DNA of 8,496 nt from Planctomycetota bacterium (GCA_030673355.1 DAOVJF010000095.1:1-8496); one strand, 5' to 3'; numbered from the stretch's first letter, positions 1 through 6,306 are shown. Notes: generated from the sequence alone by a model not told the origin. A program made the numbers and translations.

Positions 1-129
1 AATGAGTCCGGATTATCAAAGATCGGTGAAATAATAGATGAACCGTTCGGGATGCATCTCGCCAGGGTCGACGGCAGCGTACTGAATCCCGCAATGCTTG
101 GATGGGACCATTTCAGGAAGGGGAAATAA
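1..129 (+). CDS. thiL: Thiamine-monophosphate kinase, C-terminal fragment (5' end outside window)
   Basis: The first 129 bases read in frame 1 as the last 42 residues of a protein, ending at a TAA. ThiL uses ATP to phosphorylate thiamine monophosphate to thiamine pyrophosphate in the cytoplasm. The assignment rests on the C-terminal layout of the family: an IGEI strand (compare IGQM in E. coli ThiL), a short segment with an R-x-DG turn, and the closing GWDHF signature (GYDHF in E. coli) near the end. The kinase core, with its ATP and metal sites, lies outside the window and could not be checked. The stop codon is 4 nt before the chosen tsaE start, and the ribosome binding site of tsaE lies inside the last codons of this gene, so the two are probably co-transcribed and translationally linked. 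Confidence 0.82.
   Translation, partial: NESGLSKIGEIIDEPFGMHLARVDGSVLNPAMLGWDHFRKGK
115..123 (+). promoter_or_regulatory. Ribosome binding site deciding the TTG start of tsaE
   Basis: The purine run AGGAAGGGG lies inside the last codons of thiL and ends 10 nt before a TTG at 134. There is no in-frame ATG near the N terminus of TsaE, so this site is the main reason for choosing TTG 134 over the in-frame TTG at 98, which is deep in thiL and has no comparable site. Confidence 0.6.
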
Positions 130-133
130 CAGG

Positions 134-568
134 TTGGTTTGTAAGAACGAAATAATCAGCCATTCAGAGGACGTAACCCTTGAGCTTGGTTACGCAATCG
201 GGAGTACATTAAAGGGTGGGGAATTAATCAGCCTGACAGGTCCGCTTGGGACAGGAAAAAGCGTGCTCGCACGTGGAATCGCAAGAGGGCTTGATATATC
301 CGGACCCGTGAGAAGCCCGAGTTTCAATCTGATGAGAGAATATTCCGGACGGCTTATACTCAGGCATTGGGACCTTTACCGTCTTGAGGGGGGATATGAA
401 TCGCTTGGACTCCTTGAATCGGTGAATGATAATGCGGTAGTGGTAGTGGAATGGGCTGAGAGATGGACCAGGCTCGATTCGGTTTGCACGATGAGGCTGA
501 ATTTTGACTATGGAGAAAAAGAGACGGATCGAATGATTAATTGGGATGGACAAATCCCCGGATTATAA
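134..568 (+). CDS. tsaE: TsaE, t6A-biosynthesis P-loop ATPase
   Basis: TsaE is the small ATPase that binds the TsaB-TsaD heterodimer and drives the turnover cycle of tRNA N6-threonylcarbamoyladenosine (t6A37) synthesis in the cytoplasm. From TTG 134 the protein has 144 residues, the usual family length. The Walker A loop GPLGTGKS is at residues 36-43, the switch-like SPSF motif (SPTF in most homologues) at 61-64, HWDLYRL at 78-84 and the VEWAER motif at 105-110; all are in the family order. The predicted N terminus leads straight into the typical HSE-x-TLELG helix, which supports this start. The stop is immediately followed by the tsaB ATG with no spacer. A longer form from TTG 98 (156 residues) is possible but would overlap thiL by 32 nt. 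Confidence 0.93.
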   Translation: MVCKNEIISHSEDVTLELGYAIGSTLKGGELISLTGPLGTGKSVLARGIARGLDISGPVRSPSFNLMREYSGRLILRHWDLYRLEGGYESLGLLESVNDNAVVVVEWAERWTRLDSVCTMRLNFDYGEKETDRMINWDGQIPGL

Positions 569-1258
569 ATGTATCTTGCGATCGACACATCTACTCGTAA
601 GGCGCTTATCGCCCTGATGGACGAAGATGAGTTTATTGTCCGGAGTTTCGAGCATCACGCGACACAGAAAGTTATTTTTTCCGAGCTTGCGAATATCCTG
701 GATCCTGAAACCCCTGGTAACCTCGATGGAATCGTGGTTGGTATCGGACCGGGTTCATTCACCGGGCTTAAGATCGGAGTAATTGCGGCAAAAACACTCG
801 CATGGTCGAGAGGTCTTCCCCTTGTGGGAATCTCGAGCCTGGATGCTGTCGCGGCTGGCATAAAATTTCCGAAAAATTCCGAAACCGTGCTCGTTATTGC
901 GGTACGATCGACGAAGGGTGAAGTTTATTTAAGGACCTACTCAATCGAAGATAATGACTGGGTACCGGACGGCCCGATCCATGATGTACCGTTGGACTCG
1001 GGTAGTCTTCTACAAATTCTCCCTGATCGCCTTTTGCTTGTTTCAGGTGAAGCTGGGGAATCAATTGCGGGAATATTGAAAGGTTACCGGGAGATGGTGC
1101 TTTTAGAAGAGGGTAAAAGATATCCAATGGCGGATGGTTTTTATAAACTGTCCAGACCGCGTTTTGAGTCGGGGAATCTGGATGATCCCAGCGAGCTTGT
1201 TCCGGAATATGTACGGCTCAGCCAGCCTGAAAGGTTATTGAAAAATAAATTAAAATAA
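569..1258 (+). CDS. tsaB: TsaB, tRNA threonylcarbamoyladenosine biosynthesis protein
   Basis: TsaB is the catalytically inactive ASKHA-fold partner of TsaD; it forms the platform to which TsaD and TsaE bind. At 229 residues it has normal length. Visible markers are the N-terminal LAIDTST strand-turn (residues 3-9), the signature GPGSFTGLKIG (60-70), the following helix with LVGISSLDA (85-93), a GEVY strand (117-120) and the C-terminal LVPEYVRLSQPE tail (210-221). In many homologues GEVY is preceded by DAR-x; here the four residues before it are RSTK, a departure at a non-catalytic place. The ATG directly abuts the tsaE stop and has no good ribosome binding site, so translation is probably coupled to tsaE. 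It is followed after 2 nt by the acetyltransferase gene. Confidence 0.94.
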   Translation: MYLAIDTSTRKALIALMDEDEFIVRSFEHHATQKVIFSELANILDPETPGNLDGIVVGIGPGSFTGLKIGVIAAKTLAWSRGLPLVGISSLDAVAAGIKFPKNSETVLVIAVRSTKGEVYLRTYSIEDNDWVPDGPIHDVPLDSGSLLQILPDRLLLVSGEAGESIAGILKGYREMVLLEEGKRYPMADGFYKLSRPRFESGNLDDPSELVPEYVRLSQPERLLKNKLK

Positions 1259-1260
1259 TC

Positions 1261-1770
1261 ATGAAAGATAAACGTGATTTCTGGCCCGATCCAACAGAAT
1301 CATCACCAGTACAGGGTGTTGAGCTTCTTCCCATGCGCCCTGATCATCTCGATGAGGTGGTCCGGATCGAACAGGACATGTTCCCGATTCCGTGGACTCG
1401 CGAAGCATTTGAATATGACCTAATAAGTAACCAGCTTGCGCATTACTTTGCGTTAAAAAAGGATGATGAAATAATCGGTTACTCAGGCATCTGGCTGTTC
1501 GGGAATATAGCACACCTTACAACGATCTGCATAACCAGGGAATTTCTTAATACGGGACTTGGTAAATGGCTCCTGCTGACAACCATGAAACTTGGTGAGG
1601 AAATGGGCGTCGCAAGGTATACACTCGAAGTCAGGGAGTCCAATAGTGCCGCAATAAAGCTCTATGAAAGCTGCGGGTACCGTAAGGTGGGAGTACGGGA
1701 AAATTACTATCATGAAATAGGCGAGGACGCTGTGGTCATGTGGACCGGCGGACCTCCATATGATGGATAA
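1261..1770 (+). CDS. rimI: RimI-type N-alpha-acetyltransferase
   Basis: This GNAT-fold enzyme transfers acetyl from acetyl-CoA to protein N termini; E. coli RimI acts on ribosomal protein S18. It has 169 residues, about 20 more than typical RimI because of an N-terminal extension before the ELLPMRPDHLDEV start of the fold. Specific RimI features are the PWT substrate-loop motif (44-46), TLEVRESN (121-128), LYESCGYRKVGVRENYY (134-150) and a DAVVM strand near the end. E123 and Y135 sit 12 residues apart, as do the Glu and Tyr reported as catalytic in Salmonella RimI. The CoA-loop Q/R-x-x-G-x-G is L-N-T-G-L-G here (96-101), lacking the first basic or Gln residue. The position between tsaB and tsaD is the classic location. 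The ATG follows tsaB by 2 nt with no visible ribosome binding site. Confidence 0.9.
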   Translation: MKDKRDFWPDPTESSPVQGVELLPMRPDHLDEVVRIEQDMFPIPWTREAFEYDLISNQLAHYFALKKDDEIIGYSGIWLFGNIAHLTTICITREFLNTGLGKWLLLTTMKLGEEMGVARYTLEVRESNSAAIKLYESCGYRKVGVRENYYHEIGEDAVVMWTGGPPYDG

Positions 1771-2790
1771 ATGCTGGTTCTGGGAATAGATACATCCTGC
1801 GATGATACATCGGTTGCAATCTACGATTCGCAACGGCATGAACTCCTGTCCGAGAAAATCTCATCCGATGTGGAGCTTCACTCAAAATTCGGTGGAGTAG
1901 TACCGGAGATCGCCGCCCGACAGCATCTCGAGATAATCATCCCGATGCTCGAACTCGCGTTTGATGAAGCGGGAATTGCTCCGGACCCTGAAACCATCAA
2001 TCTCATCGCAGCCACACGCGGTCCGGGGCTGATCGGCGGGCTTCTTGTGGGGCTTGGATGCGCGAAAGCGTTGTCTTTAGGATGGAACGTGCCATTTGTG
2101 GGCGTGAATCATTTGGAAGGACATCTTGCCAGTGCCGCGCTTACCCATCCGGAAATTCCGTACCCGCATATCGCGCTTGTCGTAAGCGGCGGTCATTCGG
2201 AAATTTATAAAGCGAATTCAGTAACCGATTATGTTCTCCTTGGTGAAACCCGCGACGATGCCGCAGGGGAGCTTCTCGACAAGGTAGGAAGGCTTCTCGA
2301 CGTTCCATTTCCAGCCGGACCGACAATCGATAAGTGGACTCTTGACCATGTTAAGGATGAATTGCCTGTCAAGTTTCCCAGGCCCCTATTAAATAAAAAG
2401 GATACAGTTGAATTTAGTTACTCGGGGCTGAAAACCGCGTGCCTTTACTTTTTAAGATCTGAGAAATCGAAAAATATCAGCCGTGAGATAATCGGCGCGG
2501 AGGTTTTCAGGGCAGTGGTTGATTGCCTTCTCGGAAAAGCATTTCTGGCTTGTGAGAATGAAAATCTCGAAACGCTGATTATTTCGGGCGGGGTAGCGGC
2601 CAGTGAATATTTAAGGCGGGAAGCTGAAGACAGGTCGATGTCTTTGGGAATTAATGTTATGTTTCCCGACCCAAAACACTGTACGGACAACGCCGCAATG
2701 ATTGCACTCGCGGGACTGAGGAGATTTGAGAACAAAGGACCCGACGAGTTCGATCTCGACTGCGATTCATCTATCGCTGTCGGCGAATAA
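1771..2790 (+). CDS. tsaD: TsaD, tRNA N6-adenosine threonylcarbamoyltransferase
   Basis: TsaD is the catalytic subunit that transfers the threonylcarbamoyl group from threonylcarbamoyl-AMP to N6 of A37 in tRNAs reading ANN codons. The 339-residue length is typical. Conserved elements in order: LGIDTSCDDTS (4-14), GGVVPEIAARQH (41-52), the phosphate-loop region ATRGPGLIGGLLVG (81-94), the metal-binding HLEGH with H114 and H118, VVSGGHS (137-143), GETRDDAAGE (158-167), FSYSGLKTA (215-223), SGGVAAS (272-278) and CTDNAAMIA (304-312), where D306 is the third metal ligand. Nothing essential is missing. The ATG directly follows the rimI stop. The 13 nt after its stop lead into a lipoprotein gene, so TsaD may share its transcript with an envelope protein. 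Confidence 0.96.
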   Translation: MLVLGIDTSCDDTSVAIYDSQRHELLSEKISSDVELHSKFGGVVPEIAARQHLEIIIPMLELAFDEAGIAPDPETINLIAATRGPGLIGGLLVGLGCAKALSLGWNVPFVGVNHLEGHLASAALTHPEIPYPHIALVVSGGHSEIYKANSVTDYVLLGETRDDAAGELLDKVGRLLDVPFPAGPTIDKWTLDHVKDELPVKFPRPLLNKKDTVEFSYSGLKTACLYFLRSEKSKNISREIIGAEVFRAVVDCLLGKAFLACENENLETLIISGGVAASEYLRREAEDRSMSLGINVMFPDPKHCTDNAAMIALAGLRRFENKGPDEFDLDCDSSIAVGE

Positions 2791-2803
2791 TTTACAGGAC
2801 AAA

Positions 2804-3286
2804 ATGCGAAAGACCCTTAAAATTACTGTTACGTTAATATTTCTTTTCGTGTTGACGCCGGTCATGTCGGGATGCAGTATCGGCTCAGCGGGCGTTGTGG
2901 TTGGGCCGTTTTCGTACGGCACCGATGATCCCTCGGGATATCCCTCAAATCTTCCTTTCGGATCACTGGGGGTTGATATTACCTACCCCCGGAACGGGGA
3001 AGTATTCTTCTGGGACAGCCGTATCGTAGTGACAGGGGTTATCCGGCGGCAGGATATGGATGTCGACGAATACCCCTGGATCGGGCCTGTCTGGCATGTC
3101 GATTTTGGAAAAATCGGTGAAAATTATTATTTTTATAACAAGACCTACAATGAATTGTGGGTGGAGTTCATTCTTGATGGAAAAATCATGGGTCCCGGCA
3201 TGCATAGGATTACTTTGCGGGCCTGGGATAACCGGGATGGCGGCACGTACCAGGTTGAAGATTCGATCAATATAATCCTGGACTGA
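2804..3286 (+). CDS. Small lipoprotein with an Ig-like beta domain
   Basis: I do not recognise a named family. From ATG 2804 the protein has 160 residues. A basic start (MRKTLK), a hydrophobic stretch at 7-20 and a lipobox VMSGC with C24 mark it as a lipoprotein; Ser at +2 would fit outer-membrane sorting under E. coli rules. Residues 57-160 alternate hydrophobic and polar residues: an ITYPRNGEVF entry strand (59-68), W/Y/F-rich middle strands, LDGKIMGPGMH (124-134) and RITLRAWDN (135-143) ending in SINIIL. This is the pattern of bacterial Ig-like or fibronectin-like sandwiches, often used for adhesion or as structural modules. An earlier in-frame start inside tsaD (2726) would bury the signal peptide. 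AGGA at 2796-2799 is a close-spaced ribosome binding site. It appears to be the last gene of the t6A operon and meets a minus-strand gene 4 nt later. Confidence 0.75.
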   Translation: MRKTLKITVTLIFLFVLTPVMSGCSIGSAGVVVGPFSYGTDDPSGYPSNLPFGSLGVDITYPRNGEVFFWDSRIVVTGVIRRQDMDVDEYPWIGPVWHVDFGKIGENYYFYNKTYNELWVEFILDGKIMGPGMHRITLRAWDNRDGGTYQVEDSINIILD

Positions 3287-3290
3287 TGTC

Positions 3291-3893
3291 TTAATCCCTC
3301 AGCTCGGTAATCACACCGCCCTGCGCAAGGATATCACCGACACTCACTGTCGGGGATTCAAAGAAAACCACTTCCCGGTCCTCCGAAGTTATCATAACCT
3401 CCACATGGTATACAATGCTGAATGCGTCCGATGGCGGTGTCACGTAAAACTGCCTCGTATTCTCATCTACACCTGCCCAGTCTTCGAGACGGCCCATTGC
3501 TGTCTCAACAACGTCAAAAAGCACAGGGAAACCGCCCTCTGAAACGTAACCGCTGTCCGGGTTGTATGGATCTACAAGCAGGAAAGTCTTTTCACCTGTC
3601 GGGATAAAGGTTTCGTAAATGAAATTGATTCCCATTGAGTCAGCGGATATCGATTCAGTATTTTCCACTACCACACTAAACAGCAGTGCTTCAGGAGTAA
3701 GTCCGCCTGCTGGAGATGCCAAAGTTTCCTGAAGCTCAACATGGATTTCTATATTCTGAGAAATGTCCGGTGCTAGAGGGGTCGGATCCACGGGCGCAGG
3801 TACCGGTTCAGGTTGATCGCATGATATGAGCACCATCAGGGCCGAAACCAAGAAAAATATGACTGCAATCCGGGTGAAGTTTGAAATTTTCAT
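3291..3893 (-). CDS. Proline-linker lipoprotein of unknown function
   Basis: The 200-residue protein starts with MKIS, a hydrophobic segment at 9-22 and a lipobox LISC with C25, the only cysteine. Asp at +2 would mean inner-membrane retention under E. coli Lol rules, but whether that rule holds here is unknown. A proline-rich linker (about 27-42) follows, then about 155 residues of predicted beta structure (strands near 47-54, 70-77, 88-94, 103-107, 147-151, 158-168 and 174-184) with short loops. No enzyme motif is visible; binding or structure is the likely role. The start at 3893 is chosen over an upstream in-frame start (3977) because it begins the signal peptide and has AAGGA (3901-3905 on the plus-strand map) 7 nt ahead. 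It is divergent from the gene at 4016 and convergent with the lipoprotein ending at 3286. Confidence 0.78.
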   Translation of the reverse strand: MKISNFTRIAVIFFLVSALMVLISCDQPEPVPAPVDPTPLAPDISQNIEIHVELQETLASPAGGLTPEALLFSVVVENTESISADSMGINFIYETFIPTGEKTFLLVDPYNPDSGYVSEGGFPVLFDVVETAMGRLEDWAGVDENTRQFYVTPPSDAFSIVYHVEVMITSEDREVVFFESPTVSVGDILAQGGVITELRD

Positions 3894-3922
3894 TGTTTTT
3901 TCCTTATTACCGGGATTTTTAA

Positions 3923-3951
3923 AGTCTACTTCCCCTTCCCCTGAAAGTCCA
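3923..3951 (-). promoter_or_regulatory. Candidate promoter for the minus-strand lipoprotein gene
   Basis: Reading the minus strand, TGGACT (plus positions 3946-3951; 4 of 6 to TTGACA) is followed by exactly 17 nt and TAGACT (3923-3928; 4 of 6 to TATAAT). A start near 3916 would leave a leader of about 22 nt carrying the AAGGA site. Each hexamer alone is modest, so this is a spacing-based prediction. Confidence 0.35.
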
Positions 3952-3961
3952 GAAGTCTGGA
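3948..3961. promoter_or_regulatory. 14-bp inverted repeat, candidate operator between divergent genes
   Basis: TCCAGA-AG-TCTGGA is a perfect 6-bp inverted repeat with a 2-bp centre. It lies 54 nt from each of the two divergent start codons (3893 and 4016) and overlaps the predicted -35 element of the minus-strand gene. This is the geometry of a dimeric regulator site controlling both genes. A repeat this short can arise by chance in a region of this size, so the position is the main argument. Confidence 0.4.
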
Positions 3962-3977
3962 AACAGCGTTCAGGCAT

Positions 3978-4006
3978 TCGACATACGTTTCCCGACTGCT
4001 TAATAT
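3978..4006 (+). promoter_or_regulatory. Promoter placing transcription start next to the ATG at 4016
   Basis: TCGACA (3978-3983) matches TTGACA in 5 of 6 positions. It is followed by a 17-nt spacer and TAATAT (4001-4006), 4 of 6 to TATAAT and within an AT-rich TAATATATAC run. The expected transcription start, 7 nt after the -10, is near 4013, only about 3 nt before the ATG. No ribosome binding site precedes the ATG, consistent with a leaderless transcript. Confidence 0.5.
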
Positions 4007-4015
4007 ATACGTATC

Positions 4016-5269
4016 ATGAAACAGACCACAACCCTGGCTGTGTCGATTTTTATATTTTTTTTAATAATCGGATTACATCCCGCCTGGGCTAATGAAAATT
4101 TCACCCCTCCAGTCGGCCTTACCCCCGATCCCGGATTTCCGGTCTGGCTTACGCCCGATATCGATAATTATCTTCCCCTGAGAACGAACCAGACTTCAGG
4201 CCTTGACTGGCTCGGTTCTGATATCGATGGAAATGGCAGCGATCGTCACTGGTTTATTATGGCCGATGATTATCCCGATGGCGCGATCCACCTGGTCAGT
4301 ATCGTCGATATTCCCGGATTACCTGAAGTGCATTTCCATCGCTCAAACCTGACTCCAACTCCGCCGGAAATATCCAGGCTCCCGGTCGATCCGGATAATG
4401 GATACGATTTTGAGGGAATTTCCATTTATCCCTGGAGTGATATGGTCTTCATTTCACAGGAAGGAACGGTCGATGAAATCTCAATTTACACGGGACGGAT
4501 TTCACCGGGCGAAATAATTCCCGGGGAGTCGTCTTACTGTCGGGCAGGGGAGATAAATTTCCTGCCTGGATACATCTCAAATATAACCAGGTTTGAGTTG
4601 CCTGAATGGGACACTGTATTCGGCTTGTATTTCAAGGGCAATCTGGGAATTGAGGGCATCGCCTCGAGTGAAGATCGCCTTTTCCTTGGGCTTGAATCGC
4701 CGTATGACTTCATAACCCGAATTTTCGGCCAGAAATCGACAATACTCGGAATCTGGGAATTCGATCCGGATAATTTCGCCAATGAAGAAGAAAATGAACT
4801 TCTCGCCGCTATTGACACCGCTGACTGGGAACCTCAGCTTGGGTGTATCATAGAAACTATCTCTGGGCTGGATGCGATTGACTCTCACCGTCTCGTTGGA
4901 ATAGATCGAGATAACCAGAGGCTTTTCGCACTGGAATTTTCAGATGAGTACGCCCTTATCTCGGGAAGGACATTTTACCTCGATTGCCCTGGTCCGGAAC
5001 CTGTCGAATCCGATGGATGCGATGACATTGATCACTCACCCGATCTGATAAAACCATCGCTGGAGAGTGTCGCGGTTGTGCCGTCAAGTGATCCGTCCCA
5101 GGGCGATGTAGAGGAGTATTACATCTATCTTACATGCGATCCATGGGGGCCGGGATGGGGATTGAATGAACCGGACTGGGGTTGCGATGGGTACGAGCAA
5201 CGCCTGCGTTCGCTGCTACCGGCTTTGTACAGGTACACAATACCAGCGGATATTTTGTTTCCAGAATGA
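4016..5269 (+). CDS. Secreted phytase-like/esterase-like beta-propeller protein
   Basis: The 417-residue protein has a Sec signal: MKQ start, a hydrophobic core at 7-20 and an AWA cleavage site near residue 25. The rest resembles the family named esterase-like activity of phytase: a DFEGISIYP segment followed by MVFISQEG (131-150), and GIEGIASSEDRLFLGLESP (211-229), where EG(I)-x-n-L(F/W)-x-x-x-E is the recurring blade pattern. A third, weaker repeat is GLDAI with RLVGIDRDNQRLFALE (284-307). The family is a propeller; its substrate is often not known, and phosphate-ester cleavage is only a possible function. Five cysteines in the mature part, four of them after residue 320, could form disulfides outside the cytoplasm. 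A stop codon at 4001 in frame leaves ATG 4016 as the first usable start. The gene is divergent from the lipoprotein at 3291-3893 and convergent with the GNAT gene. Confidence 0.7.
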   Translation: MKQTTTLAVSIFIFFLIIGLHPAWANENFTPPVGLTPDPGFPVWLTPDIDNYLPLRTNQTSGLDWLGSDIDGNGSDRHWFIMADDYPDGAIHLVSIVDIPGLPEVHFHRSNLTPTPPEISRLPVDPDNGYDFEGISIYPWSDMVFISQEGTVDEISIYTGRISPGEIIPGESSYCRAGEINFLPGYISNITRFELPEWDTVFGLYFKGNLGIEGIASSEDRLFLGLESPYDFITRIFGQKSTILGIWEFDPDNFANEEENELLAAIDTADWEPQLGCIIETISGLDAIDSHRLVGIDRDNQRLFALEFSDEYALISGRTFYLDCPGPEPVESDGCDDIDHSPDLIKPSLESVAVVPSSDPSQGDVEEYYIYLTCDPWGPGWGLNEPDWGCDGYEQRLRSLLPALYRYTIPADILFPE

Positions 5270-5283
5270 AAAATAATCAACTT

Positions 5284-6303
5284 TCAATTTGATTTGGGCT
5301 TTGATGTCACAACAAGATAATCCGCGGTTACAAGGAATCCAAGGTCATTGAGAAGAGCAAGCATCGGTTCATTCTTCGTCCCGACAATCATGCTCGCCAC
5401 CTGCTTCCGTCCCGAAGCCTGCCTGGCGAGCGCGGCAACAAGTCTCTTGGCGAGTCCCCGCCTTCGGTAAGGCTTGAAGGTATAAACACCGTCGATAAGC
5501 ACATGATCCAATGTCTGGGAACCGCGGACCGCAACCGATGCGATCGTACCCTCGACGACCCCGAGCAGGATTCTGTTCTCCATGACCATCTTCTCAATAT
5601 CGAACGGTGGACGGTTGCCAAGTTCAGCTTCATATTCTTCCACGTATTCCTCAAGACGCCGCAGATCGGCTTCCTGGGCGAGGCGATGTCGTCCACCCGG
5701 TCCGTGAGGCGATTTGAAATCCTCCAACTCGAGATGTAAGTATTCCTTGATGTGTTCAACTTCCCGTGCTTTGAAGTATTTGTGCTTTAAGATGTCCCGG
5801 ATTACCGGGGTTTCTCCTTCAACTTTCGATGGATGGGTTAATTCCCCTGGAATACCGTCGAGCAGCTTCACGAGGGTTTCAGCGTCATTATCATGGATGA
5901 ACCAGCGGTTGTCCGGGACCACAGCGAGGGCAGCCATGCACGAATCATCTTCGACATGTGCAAGCACCACCCCGTCCATATCGCCCTGGAAACCGCCGTC
6001 AAGCCCCTGGAGCAGACTCCGAAATGTCGTGTGAACCCTACTGGTATTTTTGATGAAATTATCAACAAGGCTGCGCATCCGTGTCGAATGAACCTGTAAA
6101 ACAGGGCCCAGTGGAAGCTTGAGCCTTATGTGCCCGGGTTGCTTGTCTTCATTGCGGGAATTCCATTTTTCAGCACCATCGGCCGGATCCGGATGCGAAA
6201 ATATTTTCCGTACACCTTTTTTACGGGTAGAATTTTGTTTCCGAGGGCTGACCGATTTACGTTTCGAAGGATCAGGCTTGCTACTGTTTGAAGATTTTAC
6301 CAT
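5284..6303 (-). CDS. GNAT-family acetyltransferase with long basic N-terminal tail
   Basis: From ATG 6303 the protein has 339 residues and no signal peptide, so it is cytoplasmic. Residues 1-60 are rich in Lys, Arg, Ser and Pro and look disordered. Residues 64-185 form a divergent alpha/beta part that could be a degenerate first GNAT-like domain. Residues 204-335 are the catalytic GNAT domain: helices around DLRRLEEYVEEYEAELG (213-229), a GVVEGTIASVAVRG strand pair (248-261), the acetyl-CoA loop Y-RRRGLA (279-285) after VYTFKP, and a closing NEPMLALLNDLGF helix-strand (311-323). The layout recalls tandem GNATs in which an N-terminal half precedes an active C-terminal half. Substrate unknown. 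An upstream in-frame TTG (6330) has no ribosome binding site; ATG 6303 has AGGA 13 nt ahead, rather far. The gene diverges from the EEP lipoprotein gene. Confidence 0.8.
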   Translation of the reverse strand: MVKSSNSSKPDPSKRKSVSPRKQNSTRKKGVRKIFSHPDPADGAEKWNSRNEDKQPGHIRLKLPLGPVLQVHSTRMRSLVDNFIKNTSRVHTTFRSLLQGLDGGFQGDMDGVVLAHVEDDSCMAALAVVPDNRWFIHDNDAETLVKLLDGIPGELTHPSKVEGETPVIRDILKHKYFKAREVEHIKEYLHLELEDFKSPHGPGGRHRLAQEADLRRLEEYVEEYEAELGNRPPFDIEKMVMENRILLGVVEGTIASVAVRGSQTLDHVLIDGVYTFKPYRRRGLAKRLVAALARQASGRKQVASMIVGTKNEPMLALLNDLGFLVTADYLVVTSKPKSN

Positions 6304-6306
6304 TTC

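Noticed and set aside
98..133. Longer TsaE form starting at TTG 98
   Set aside because: It would overlap thiL by 32 nt, has no ribosome binding site, and adds residues not expected before the conserved N-terminal strand of TsaE.
2726..2803. Longer form of the Ig-like lipoprotein starting inside tsaD
   Set aside because: It places 26 mostly polar residues before a perfect lipoprotein signal peptide; the ATG at 2804 starts exactly at that signal.
3894..3977. N-terminal extension of the minus-strand lipoprotein to 3977
   Set aside because: It would cover the inverted repeat and the ribosome binding site and would displace the signal peptide from the N terminus.
3826..4092. Plus-strand open frame across the 3894-4015 control region
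   Set aside because: It overlaps the start of the minus-strand lipoprotein gene, the promoters and the signal peptide of the next gene, and its composition is not protein-like.
5267..5286. TGAAA/TTTCA pairing between the propeller and GNAT stop codons
   Set aside because: A five-base AT-rich stem with a ten-base loop is too weak for a terminator.
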